Shown one piece after another: positions 1 to 7,944 of a stretch of DNA of 64,000 nucleotides (position 1 is its first letter; each line of letters opens with the position of its first letter). Both the position numbers and the translations under genes were made by a program. The stretch comes from Arthrobacter sp. H16F315 (GTDB taxonomy: Bacteria > Actinomycetota > Actinomycetes > Actinomycetales > Micrococcaceae). The stretch covers positions 1,054,001 to 1,118,000 of the forward strand of contig NZ_JAMXSS010000002.1 in the NCBI RefSeq assembly GCF_024124825.1, written 5' to 3'. The notes under the pieces are model-generated. The model made no database searches, was not told the origin of the DNA, and was given only the letters and a program-made list of their open reading frames with translations.

Positions 1-540
1 GTATTGCGGCTGGTTGGAAATCAGCTGGAAACCCAGTTCCCGGGCGAGGGCATGGCCGTCGCGGATCTGGTTGGCGGTCCATTCGCTGACGCCGATGTAG
101 AGGGCCTTGCCTTGCCGCACGATATCCGCGAACGCCTGCATCGTTTCTTCCAGCGGGGTTTCGTAGTCGAAGCGGTGTGCCTGGTAGAGGTCCACGTAGT
201 CCGTCTGCAGCCGCGAAAGGGAGCCGTTGATGCCCTCCATAATGTGCTTGCGGGACAAGCCAAGATCGTTGTGGCCCTTGGGGCCGGTAGGGCCGAAGAC
301 TTTGGTGAAGATTTCCAGCGACTCGCGCCGCTCGCCTTGGAGGGCCTTGCCCAGCACGGTCTCCGCGGCGGTATTGGCGTAGACATCTGCCGTGTCGAAG
401 GTGCTGATGCCGGCGTCGAGTGCGGCCCGTACGCACTGGGTTGCGACCTCGTTCTCTACCTGCGAACCGTGGGTAAGCCAGTTGCCGAAGGTGATTTCCG
501 AAATCTTGAAGCCGCTGTTCCCGAGGTATCTGAATTCCAT
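1..540 (-). CDS. Aldo/keto reductase, potassium-channel beta-subunit-like (C-terminus cut by window edge)
   Basis: Reading the minus strand from the ATG at 540 gives 180 codons without a stop, running off the window start. The N-terminus MEFRYLGNSGFKISEITFGN is typical of the KCNAB/YghZ branch of the NADPH-dependent aldo/keto reductases. The catalytic tetrad can be followed: Asp and Tyr in FDTADVYAN, Lys in IFTKVFG and His in LYQAHRFD. The protein would be a soluble TIM barrel reducing aldehydes or ketones; the substrate cannot be told. About 150 C-terminal residues lie outside the window. Family assignment is secure, physiological role unknown. Confidence 0.9.
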   Translation of the reverse strand, partial: MEFRYLGNSGFKISEITFGNWLTHGSQVENEVATQCVRAALDAGISTFDTADVYANTAAETVLGKALQGERRESLEIFTKVFGPTGPKGHNDLGLSRKHIMEGINGSLSRLQTDYVDLYQAHRFDYETPLEETMQAFADIVRQGKALYIGVSEWTANQIRDGHALARELGFQLISNQPQY

Positions 541-580
541 GGGTTCCAACGTAGCCGACTTGGCTTCCGGGGGTAAGGCC

Positions 581-1246
581 CTAGCTTGCCTTGCGCTTCT
601 GGGACTGGGTCCCGGATGGTCGGGCGTTCGGCTGCCGGGAAACGGCCGCGCGCAACGGCTTCAGCGGAGGCCGCCCGGAAACGGAAGCGAGCGAACCAGT
701 GTCCAACAGCGACTGAGTCGCAGGCAGGGGGATCTTTTTGAACGCGGCCGGGACGCTGCCAGGCTGGCCGTTCCGGTCGGTGGCGGACTCTACCAGCGGA
801 GCTACGGCACGCACGTCACATGCCGGGACCGCCGGGTCCGGCAGTTCGCGGACCGTGACCCTAACGGCCGGCGCGATCTTCGCCTTGGCGCGGGCAGCTG
901 CGCGGGCGTCGGCCTGCGCGACGGCGTCAGCCCAGCCCGCTGATAGGGCAGGTTCCGTTCTCGCCGGCCCGGCCGCTTGGGCGGGCACGGCAGGGTGGGC
1001 CGGACGATGCTGGACGGTTCCGGCGGCGCGAACCGGACCGGTGTGCTCGACCGGTTCGGCGGTTCTGCCTGCTGTACTGAAGAGCGCGCGTCCCAAGGCC
1101 ATAACGGTCACGGCGGTCAGCCGGCCGAGACCTGCAATCACCAGCGTGGCAACAAAGGCCAGGAAGAGACCGAAAGTCATCACAAACGCAACGGCCAGGG
1201 TCCCGAAGAACGTCAGATTGAGGGCGATGGTTGTCGGATCTCCCAT
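581..1246 (-). CDS. Membrane protein with one N-terminal hydrophobic hairpin and a long Ala/Pro-rich tail
   Basis: The protein has 221 residues. I chose the ATG at 1246 because AGGAGAGG lies just upstream; a longer in-frame start at 1318 has no such site and adds a basic leader. Residues about 8-55 are hydrophobic (NLTFFGTLAVAFVMTFGLFL, then a second stretch ending in GLGRL). The rest is low-complexity Ala, Pro, Arg and Thr, probably disordered. The N-terminus resembles the small protein at 4989-5315: both have a GTL, A.V.T spacing and a GRL motif, so the two look like paralogues. Function is unknown. Confidence 0.65.
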   Translation of the reverse strand: MGDPTTIALNLTFFGTLAVAFVMTFGLFLAFVATLVIAGLGRLTAVTVMALGRALFSTAGRTAEPVEHTGPVRAAGTVQHRPAHPAVPAQAAGPARTEPALSAGWADAVAQADARAAARAKAKIAPAVRVTVRELPDPAVPACDVRAVAPLVESATDRNGQPGSVPAAFKKIPLPATQSLLDTGSLASVSGRPPLKPLRAAVSRQPNARPSGTQSQKRKAS

Positions 1247-1473
1247 TTCACCTCTCCTTGCTGGCCTTGCGGCGGCGCGTCCCGCTCTGCGCTGCGGGCA
1301 ACGGCACACCTTAACCATACGTACTTTCTCTGCCGGACACGCAGGCAGGCGGTGTCTTCGCCAAGACGTGTCGAAGCTGTTACGGACCCGGCCCCGCCAG
1401 CACCATCGGGGCGTGCGTCTATAGTCGGAAGGAGCCTCGCCGGCGTGGTCCGGCTACCCGGAAAGGACAAACT

Positions 1474-1911
1474 GTGACGCCCCCAGACACCGCCCCTCCC
1501 GGATCGGGCCAACCCGGTCCGGCCCAGTTCACGGACAACTGCCCGTGCCTCTCGGGGGAGCAGTACGGTCTCTGCTGCGGCAGGTTCCACAGCGGCGCGG
1601 CGCAGGCATCGACGGCCGAACAGCTGATGCGCTCCCGGTATAGCGCTTTTGTGCTGCTGGACGCGGGCTATCTGCTGCGGACTTGGCACCCGGACAGCAG
1701 GCCGGCCGCATTGGCCCTGGATCATGGATTGCAGTGGCGGCGGCTGGACATCGTCGCCACCCGGCGCGGTGGCCCGCTGGACTCCGAGGGCATCGTGGAG
1801 TTCAAGGCCCATTTCCGTCACCACGGCGGACGTGGCGTTCACCATGAGACCAGCCGCTTCGTCCGGGTCGACCGCCGCTGGTATTACGTTGACGCCGTCG
1901 AGTTCGGCTGA
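1474..1911 (+). CDS. YchJ-family protein (UPF0225) with SEC-C-like cysteine motif
   Basis: The protein has 145 residues and starts at GTG 1474, preceded by GGAAAGGA at normal spacing. The N-terminal CPCLSGEQYGLCC (residues 23-35) is the metal-binding cysteine cluster of YchJ proteins. It is followed by the family signature in which the protein must be exposed to AEQLMRSRYSAFVLLDAGYL, and by a C-terminal cystatin/NTF2-like fold ending in RFVRVDRRWYYVDA. Length matches the family (about 130-160). The biochemical function of YchJ is not established; a zinc-binding or adaptor role is usually assumed. Confidence 0.85.
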   Translation: MTPPDTAPPGSGQPGPAQFTDNCPCLSGEQYGLCCGRFHSGAAQASTAEQLMRSRYSAFVLLDAGYLLRTWHPDSRPAALALDHGLQWRRLDIVATRRGGPLDSEGIVEFKAHFRHHGGRGVHHETSRFVRVDRRWYYVDAVEFG

Positions 1912-1946
1912 ATGACCGGGCTGCAGGTGCCGGCGAAATTGCCTGC

Positions 1947-2759
1947 CTAGCGCTCCTCGACCGGTTCCACCGGAGTGAACCCGGCGCGATCCACTTTGCG
2001 GTGGAAGTGCATGCCGGCGGTTCCGCCCAGGACGGCGCCGACAAGGGCCACAGCGGCCACCACCACTGCGGCGATGGCGCTGGTGGCGGTCAGTTCGCCC
2101 TCGTTGACCGGGATGCGCGGGAAGCTGTTGAGCTGGGCCAGGATGTTGTACCGCTGGCCCGCCACGATGCCGAGAATGGCGACAACAACCGCGGCGATGA
2201 GGGCCCAGACCCACACCATAAATCCTTGTTTTGCGCCGCTAAAACGTGCCATCCGGCCAGCGACGTAGCCGCCGGAGAAATAAGACACAAACAAGATGAC
2301 CAGCACGGCGATGATGCCGACAAGCCCCATCGTTTCGTTGCCCGCGGTGACTGCAGCGTTGACGTCCGTATTAGTGGCGAGGCCAACGGCGGTGCCGGCA
2401 GCCGCGACCAGTGCCGTCAGCAGGACGGCCATTCCGGTGGCGGCCAGCCAGCCGAAGAATGCTGAACCAATCTTGATGCCGCCGAACTGCTCCTTTTCGC
2501 GGGCCACCACGGTTTCGCGGGTGGGGACATCGTCGAGCACAGTTTCATGCACCGTCGCGTCGTGGCGCACGGCAGTGACGGGCCGGCTGCGGGTTGGTTC
2601 GGTGCCGGTCGGGATGGCCTGGGTGTCGTTGGTGCGGACGGTGTTGTGGCGGTCGGCATCCTGGCGGGCGTCGTGGATCCTGGCGTCCTGGCTGCCGGGC
2701 GTGTCCTCGTCACGGGCGCGTCGGGGTGTGCGATCGTCGGGGCCTGCTGGGTTGCTCAT
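1947..2759 (-). CDS. Four-helix membrane protein with acidic/basic N-terminal tail
   Basis: The protein has 270 residues. The first ~90 are charged and low-complexity (many Arg, Asp and Thr), probably cytoplasmic and disordered. Four hydrophobic segments follow at about 103-127, 143-165, 180-200 and 225-250, several rich in Gly and Ala; the second ends in SYFSGGYVAGRMARFSGAKQ. It ends with HFHRKVDRAGF and an acidic tail. This resembles actinobacterial hypothetical membrane proteins of the YrzE/TIGR04086-like type, but I cannot confirm a family. It lies downstream of, and on the same strand as, the acyl-CoA dehydrogenase, 153 bp away. Confidence 0.75.
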   Translation of the reverse strand: MSNPAGPDDRTPRRARDEDTPGSQDARIHDARQDADRHNTVRTNDTQAIPTGTEPTRSRPVTAVRHDATVHETVLDDVPTRETVVAREKEQFGGIKIGSAFFGWLAATGMAVLLTALVAAAGTAVGLATNTDVNAAVTAGNETMGLVGIIAVLVILFVSYFSGGYVAGRMARFSGAKQGFMVWVWALIAAVVVAILGIVAGQRYNILAQLNSFPRIPVNEGELTATSAIAAVVVAAVALVGAVLGGTAGMHFHRKVDRAGFTPVEPVEER

Positions 2760-2912
2760 GAGGACTGCTCACTTTCACTGAATGACCCGGACTCATTTTT
2801 TGAGCCGGGCACCGCTAGGCGGAGGCCGTCGTACAGGCCTCACCACCAGCTAATCACGGCCAGAACAAGGTAGCAAGGATGCTTACTATTGCTCGGTGGG
2901 TCACGTCTCCTG

Positions 2913-4925
2913 TCAGCGGTACTTTCGGTGCAGATTCGGTTTCACCGACGCGCGCGCACTGGCGTCGGCAATCCACGGTCCGGTCCCTTCGGACTGGTCA
3001 AGGACGCCAGCCTCCAACCATTGGTGATCGCCGGCCAGAACCGTGCGGGAAAGCGCGTGGTCGGTCTCGTCGGTGTTCCGCCAAAGCTGGTCGAAGTATT
3101 CATCAACCCGCACCCGGGCCTGCTCACAGAATGCCTCGGCAAGATCGTAAGCGGACGCGCCCTTCTCCGGGGAGGTCCGCAGCAGCATTTCCGCCCGGGA
3201 GCAGGCCGCGGCCATAGCGAATAGTTCAGCCCCGATGTCCACAATCCGGCCCAGGAAGGCCTGTTTGTGTTCAAGCTTGGCCTGCCACCGGCCCATCCCG
3301 TAGAAGGTTTGCCGGGCCAGCCGCCGCGAGGTCCGCTCGATGAAGCGCAGTTGCTTCGCGAGCCTGCCGAAGTCGCTGTAGGACCGCGGGTCCATTCCGG
3401 CCCCGGCGACCAGTTTGGGCAGCCATTTCGCGTAAAAGCCGGAGGCACCGACGGCGGCCCGGGCCTTGTCGGACAGGCTGGCGTCCGCGGAGGCGAGATC
3501 TCCGGCAGCGGCCAGGTGCGCGTCGACGGCTTCGCGGGCGATCAGCAGTTTCATGATCTCTGAGGATCCCTCGAAAATGCGGTTGATGCGCAGATCCCGG
3601 AGCTGCTGTTCGGCAGGTACGGCGCGTTCGCCGCGGGCCTCAAGCGAGTCCGCTGTTTCGAAACCGCGGCCGCCGCGGATTTGCACCAGTTCATCGGCGA
3701 TCCGGCAGCTGATCTCGGTGGACCACAGTTTGGCCAGGGCCGCCTCGATCCGGACGTCCTTCTGCCCGGCGTCGGCCATTTCGGCGGAAAGCTCAAAAAC
3801 CGCGTCGAGGGCAAAGGCGCTGGCTGCAATGAAGGCGATCTTTTTGCCCACGGCCTCGTGCTGGCCCACCGGGCGACCCCACTGGGTGCGGGCGTTGGAC
3901 CACTCGCGGGCGATTTTCAAGCTCCACCGCCCGGAGGCGACGCAGAGCGCTGGAAGTGCGAGCCGGCCGGTGTTGAGCGTGGTGAGGGCGATCTTGAGGC
4001 CCTGTCCTTCGCGGCCAAGCCGGTTGGCTGCCGGCACCCGGACCCGGTGGAAGCGGGTGACGCCGTTCTCAATTCCGCGCAACCCCATAAAGGCATTGCG
4101 GTTTTCCACTGTGATGCCGGGGGAGTCCATCTCAACAACGAAGGCGCTGATTCCGCCCTTGTGCACGGTGCCGTCAGCGCCGGTACGGGAGGGAACCACC
4201 GCCATGACCACCACGAGTTCGGCGATCACCCCGTTGGTGGTCCAGAGCTTGACTCCGTCCAGGAGGTAGGACTCGCCGTCGTCGGAAGGGACTGCTGTGC
4301 TGCCCATTCGGGCGGGGTCGCTGCCAACATCGGGCTCGGTCAGCAAGAACGCGGTCACGGCGCCGGCGGCGCAGCGCGGCAGATACTCCTGTTTCTGTGC
4401 CGGCGTGCCGAATACCTTCACCGGCTCGGGGACGCCGATCGACTGGTGCGCCGAGAGCAGGGCGCCGAGGCTGGGGTGGACGGAACCCAGCAGCGCCAGT
4501 GCCCGTCCGTAGTAGACCAGGGAGAGGCCAAGCCCGCCGTAATCGCGGGGAATCTTCATGCCGAAAACACCCAGGTCGGCGAGGCCGTTGAGGTACGCAT
4601 CCGGAATCAGCGCGTCGCGCTCGATGGTGCGCCCGGACATCGTGCGGCAGTACTGGGTGAGGCGGGCCAGGAACTCTTCGCCGCGTTCGACGTCGTCCGC
4701 GGGGGCTTCCGGCCACGGGTGGATCAGGCTGAGGTCAAAGCTGCCGAGGTACAGGCCCTTGGCGAAACTTGGTCGGTCCCAACTGGACTCACGGGCAGCT
4801 TCGCTGATGGCCCGCGCGTCGGCCGCAGTAGCGTCCGGACCGAGCGCCGCAGGAGGAGCAGGGGCATCCGAGGCGGGCGTGGCGGCTGGCTTGCCTGTGG
4901 CTGGATTTTCAACGGCGGAGCTCAT
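2913..4925 (-). CDS. Acyl-CoA dehydrogenase, long form with C-terminal extension
   Basis: The 670-residue flavoprotein oxidises acyl-CoA to trans-2-enoyl-CoA in beta-oxidation. The ATG at 4925 follows AGAGGAG. After a ~60-residue low-complexity head come the N-terminal helical domain, the beta domain with LTEPDVGSDPARMGSTA and KLWTTNG, and the C-terminal helical domain with QIRGGRGFETADSLE and RIFEGSSEIMKLLIA, where the catalytic Glu is expected. A further ~180-residue C-terminal extension (dimer or membrane contact in very-long-chain enzymes) makes it much longer than the ~380-residue short-chain type. Substrate length is inferred only from size. No partner ETF genes are adjacent. Confidence 0.92.
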   Translation of the reverse strand: MSSAVENPATGKPAATPASDAPAPPAALGPDATAADARAISEAARESSWDRPSFAKGLYLGSFDLSLIHPWPEAPADDVERGEEFLARLTQYCRTMSGRTIERDALIPDAYLNGLADLGVFGMKIPRDYGGLGLSLVYYGRALALLGSVHPSLGALLSAHQSIGVPEPVKVFGTPAQKQEYLPRCAAGAVTAFLLTEPDVGSDPARMGSTAVPSDDGESYLLDGVKLWTTNGVIAELVVVMAVVPSRTGADGTVHKGGISAFVVEMDSPGITVENRNAFMGLRGIENGVTRFHRVRVPAANRLGREGQGLKIALTTLNTGRLALPALCVASGRWSLKIAREWSNARTQWGRPVGQHEAVGKKIAFIAASAFALDAVFELSAEMADAGQKDVRIEAALAKLWSTEISCRIADELVQIRGGRGFETADSLEARGERAVPAEQQLRDLRINRIFEGSSEIMKLLIAREAVDAHLAAAGDLASADASLSDKARAAVGASGFYAKWLPKLVAGAGMDPRSYSDFGRLAKQLRFIERTSRRLARQTFYGMGRWQAKLEHKQAFLGRIVDIGAELFAMAAACSRAEMLLRTSPEKGASAYDLAEAFCEQARVRVDEYFDQLWRNTDETDHALSRTVLAGDHQWLEAGVLDQSEGTGPWIADASARASVKPNLHRKYR

Positions 4926-4988
4926 CGGGCATCTCCTCTAACCGGGGTACCGGCTTGAGCCCTGGATCCGCCGTGGGTGGAGGACCCT

Positions 4989-5315
4989 TCAGCTGTCACG
5001 CAATACTACCCGCGGGTAGGTCCCGGTACTAGGGGCCGGTTGGCCCATCATTTCCGCGGCAATGTCTGAGGCGAAGTCGCCCGGCAGCTCTACCCGGGAG
5101 GCATGATGAACCAGCAGGTCCCAGGCATGGTTGATGCCTCGCACAAGACCCAGCAGGAGAGTCCCTGCGATGAACCAGGCGAGCCGGCCGACCCCTACCA
5201 GCACCAGGGCCGCGAATGACGCCATCATCATAAACACCGTTATTACCAGGGCAAATACGAGCGTTCCGATGAACACCAGCGTTGCCGTTTCCACTGCGTT
5301 GAGGTCGAACTGCAT
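4989..5315 (-). CDS. Small membrane protein, paralogue of the 581-1246 product
   Basis: The protein has 108 residues. Residues about 10-35 and 37-62 are hydrophobic and form a helical hairpin; the C-terminal 45 residues are soluble (DLLVHHASRVELPGDFASDI). The hairpin shows the same pattern as the protein at 581-1246: FIGTL near the start, VIT mid-helix, then VGVGRL before a second hydrophobic run. No known domain is recognised. It lies 63 bp from the acyl-CoA dehydrogenase start on the same strand, but no functional link can be argued. Confidence 0.6.
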   Translation of the reverse strand: MQFDLNAVETATLVFIGTLVFALVITVFMMMASFAALVLVGVGRLAWFIAGTLLLGLVRGINHAWDLLVHHASRVELPGDFASDIAAEMMGQPAPSTGTYPRVVLRDS

Positions 5316-5629
5316 GTTTCCCCCTGCACCCTTGCATCGGCTGAATCAGTAGCCCGAGCGTAGGGTTCGGGCGGGAGACCCGCCAGAGTCCGGCGCGCGT
5401 GCCGGAGTTCTTGATACGGGATCGAAATGCTACCGGGGCGTAGGTCACGGAGCGGTTGCGGTCACCGCACGGTTTGCCCCGGCCTGCCCGTCCGGACGTG
5501 CAGATCTACTGCCCCCGGGTGCTCCCGCACCACGATGGATGCAATCCGGGGCCTGCGTTAACCTTGTAGCTGGCAGTTTTTCCGTATCCGCTGCCCGATC
5601 CAAGTCCCACGGCAGCTGAAGGAGAGTGT
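5316..5629. other. 314-bp intergenic region, divergent start of small membrane gene and jetA
   Basis: No open frame of note, repeat or RNA gene is seen here. It must hold the promoters for both flanking divergent transcription units. A weak TAACCT hexamer near 5558 could be a -10 for jetA, but no convincing -35 partner is visible, so I do not call a promoter. Confidence 0.4.
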
Positions 5630-7078
5630 GTGTCCCGCTCAGCACTGTCCTCCGCCGACGCAATCAGCGCCAGGTTGCGGGACCTCGAACTGCTCACCAA
5701 AGGGCCGGCCTGGGCCCTGACCCGTTCGGCACCGTGGGTAATCGCCGTGCTGCAGGCCTCCTTTACCCGCACCAGGCCGCAGCTCCCGCTGGAACAGTTC
5801 CACGCCGACGTCGACGCTTTCCTCGAGCAGCTCCGCCGCCAGGATCCGGGGCTCGGCGGTACCGCAAACGGCAAGACGTTTGGCGATGAGTGGACCCGCA
5901 AGAACTTCCTGACCCGGCGGAACCAGTCAGGGCAGATCGTGTATGAGGTCACCGAACCCGCAGCCCGCGTCCTGGCCTTCCTTGACAGCCTCTCGAGCGA
6001 ACGCTCCACGCTCAACGGTTCGCGCCTCGGCACGCTGCTGGGCGACGTCGAAAAGCTCGCCAACGAGACGAACCCGGATCAGAGCGCCCGGCTGGAGTCC
6101 CTCGAGGACGAGATCGGCGAGCGGCGCCAGCTTATCGAGGACATCAGCTCGGGCGGCTTCGATGGACTGCTGGACGACGAGGAGGCAGTGGAAGCCGCGG
6201 GAAACATCCTGGACCTCGCAGCCAGCCTGCCCGCGGACTACAAGAAGATGCGTGACCGTATTGAGGAGCTGGTGGGCGAGCTCCGCAACCAGATCATTGA
6301 GGAGTCCCTCAGCAAGGGCGCCACGATGGCGCAGGTGCTGGCGGCGGACAAGCGCCTTCGGCAGAGCCCGGAGGGCAGGACGTTCCGGTCCTTCACGGCG
6401 TTCCTGGAGGACCCGCAGCAACAACTGCGGTTCCGTTCGGCGATCGGGGAGGTGCTCAGCCGTCAGTTCGCGGACGACCTCAGCCAGGACGAGCGCGAGA
6501 CGCTGAAGAACCTGGTGGCCGAACTGCGCAGCCAGCACAGCCAGATCCAGCGGATCTACGGCAAGCTCAGCGAAAGCCTCAACACCTACGTCCAGAGTGA
6601 CGATTTCCGCCAGTCCGTCCGGCTCCGCAAGGTCCTCCGGGAGGCCGAGCAGGCCATCCGCTCGCTGCCGTACGAACGTGAACGCCCCGGCCTGGTCCCC
6701 GGCCCGGCGCTGTTCAACGCCGGCTTCGAATCCCTCGCCATGATCAAGCTCTTTGACCCGGACGAGTTCGCGGCCCCGCCAAAGTTGGCGGACCCGATCG
6801 CCTTCAGCGACTCGGACCGTGTGCGCTCGCCGCGGACTTCGAAAGCGAGCCCCGGGGTTATCCGCGCCGCGTTCAACGGCGCTTCCACCCTGGCCGAGGC
6901 CTGGGAGCAGCTCCCGGCGGCGGAACGCCACATCAACTCCATCCGTGCCCTGCTCTCCCACGCCCTGCACGTGGGCGCCGGCTTTGACCGCGGGGCCTGG
7001 GACACTCTCGACTTCGAACAGATCGACGGCTCGACGCGCACCGCGTACCTGCCGGTCGTCACGCTCAAGAAGGATTGA
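5630..7078 (+). CDS. jetA: Wadjet protein JetA (DUF3375; MukF/MksF-like kleisin)
   Basis: The 482-residue protein starts at GTG 5630, behind GAAGGAGAG. The opening ([24 protein letters not shown] helix, then [10 protein letters not shown] and the basic [22 protein letters not shown] helix) and [17 protein letters not shown] are characteristic of DUF3375. Long charged helices between about 150 and 340 fit a kleisin coiled core. In Wadjet (MksF in corynebacteria) this subunit bridges the SMC heads and binds JetB; the complex extrudes loops on small circular DNA, which JetD then cuts. It is first in a tightly packed operon with jetB (2-bp gap) and jetC. Confidence 0.9.
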   Translation: MSRSALSSADAISARLRDLELLTKGPAWALTRSAPWVIAVLQASFTRTRPQLPLEQFHADVDAFLEQLRRQDPGLGGTANGKTFGDEWTRKNFLTRRNQSGQIVYEVTEPAARVLAFLDSLSSERSTLNGSRLGTLLGDVEKLANETNPDQSARLESLEDEIGERRQLIEDISSGGFDGLLDDEEAVEAAGNILDLAASLPADYKKMRDRIEELVGELRNQIIEESLSKGATMAQVLAADKRLRQSPEGRTFRSFTAFLEDPQQQLRFRSAIGEVLSRQFADDLSQDERETLKNLVAELRSQHSQIQRIYGKLSESLNTYVQSDDFRQSVRLRKVLREAEQAIRSLPYERERPGLVPGPALFNAGFESLAMIKLFDPDEFAAPPKLADPIAFSDSDRVRSPRTSKASPGVIRAAFNGASTLAEAWEQLPAAERHINSIRALLSHALHVGAGFDRGAWDTLDFEQIDGSTRTAYLPVVTLKKD

Positions 7079-7080
7079 AG

Positions 7081-7944
7081 ATGACTGAAGAAAATACGAC
7101 GGCGGAACCGGCGGGGGAGCCCGCCCGGCACGTGTCCGCAGATCCCTTCGCCGTCACCCCGCGTGACACCTTCGTCGACGGCGCTGCGCTCTTCCCGGGG
7201 GACACCGGAGTGCTTCCAATGAAGGTCCGCCAGGCGCTGGTGAAACTCCTTAAGGGCCCGTACATCGACGGCGGCCGGGACGAGAAGCTCTGGACCACAC
7301 TGCTGGACAACCAGCTGATCCTGCGCAGCCGGCTCTCCGAACTGTTCCTGACCCTGCAACTGGACCACGAACGAAAAGTGGCCGTGCTGCGACCGGTGGA
7401 CCCCGAAGCGATCGGCGGCAGCACCCGCTCCAGTATCCTGCGCCAGCAGCGGGCCCTCAGCCGCATCGAAACCATCGTCCTGCTGCGCCTGCGCCTGCTC
7501 CTGGACCGCCACGTCACGGCCCAGACCGACCCTACTATCACGCGCGAGGAAATCGCCGACCTGGTGGCCCACTACCAGCCCGCCGGCCAGCAGGACGCGC
7601 TGCGCGATTCCGACGTCGTCACCCGCGCCATCACCAAACTCCTGGCCCGCCAGCTCCTCCTGGCCACCGGCCTGGACGAGGTTTACACGATCTCCAACGC
7701 CCTCCCGCTGGCCCTCCCGTTCGAGAACATCGGCGACATCCCGGCCCAAATCGACGCCCTGGTCGCCGCCAGCACCGACCCGTCCGGCACGGAGCCGCTG
7801 CTGGAGTTCGACGGCGACGCGGTAGGCCCGGGGGAGGATGACTCGGACGACGGCGATGCCGACGACCCGGTTACTGACAGCAGCGGTGGCGCCGCGGAAG
7901 GCGACCACAAGCGCATGACCAACGACTCGGAGGAAGCCAAGTGA
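7081..7944 (+). CDS. jetB: Wadjet protein JetB (DUF4194; MukE/MksE-like)
   Basis: The 287-residue protein starts at ATG 7081, two bases after the jetA stop. Residues about 35-225 form the DUF4194 winged-helix region ([20 protein letters not shown], then [20 protein letters not shown] and the basic helix [20 protein letters not shown]). The last ~60 residues are acidic and low-complexity ([10 protein letters not shown]), probably disordered. JetB is the kite subunit that binds the JetA kleisin and stabilises the SMC complex. Its stop overlaps the GTG start of jetC, which implies translational coupling. Family membership is clear from sequence and position together. Confidence 0.88.
   Translation: MTEENTTAEPAGEPARHVSADPFAVTPRDTFVDGAALFPGDTGVLPMKVRQALVKLLKGPYIDGGRDEKLWTTLLDNQLILRSRLSELFLTLQLDHERKVAVLRPVDPEAIGGSTRSSILRQQRALSRIETIVLLRLRLLLDRHVTAQTDPTITREEIADLVAHYQPAGQQDALRDSDVVTRAITKLLARQLLLATGLDEVYTISNALPLALPFENIGDIPAQIDALVAASTDPSGTEPLLEFDGDAVGPGEDDSDDGDADDPVTDSSGGAAEGDHKRMTNDSEEAK

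Noticed and set aside
2786..2809. Hairpin CCCGGACTCA / TGAGCCGGG as terminator of the acyl-CoA dehydrogenase gene
   Set aside because: It has a bulge and no T tract in the minus direction, and lies over 100 bp from the gene end; support is too weak.
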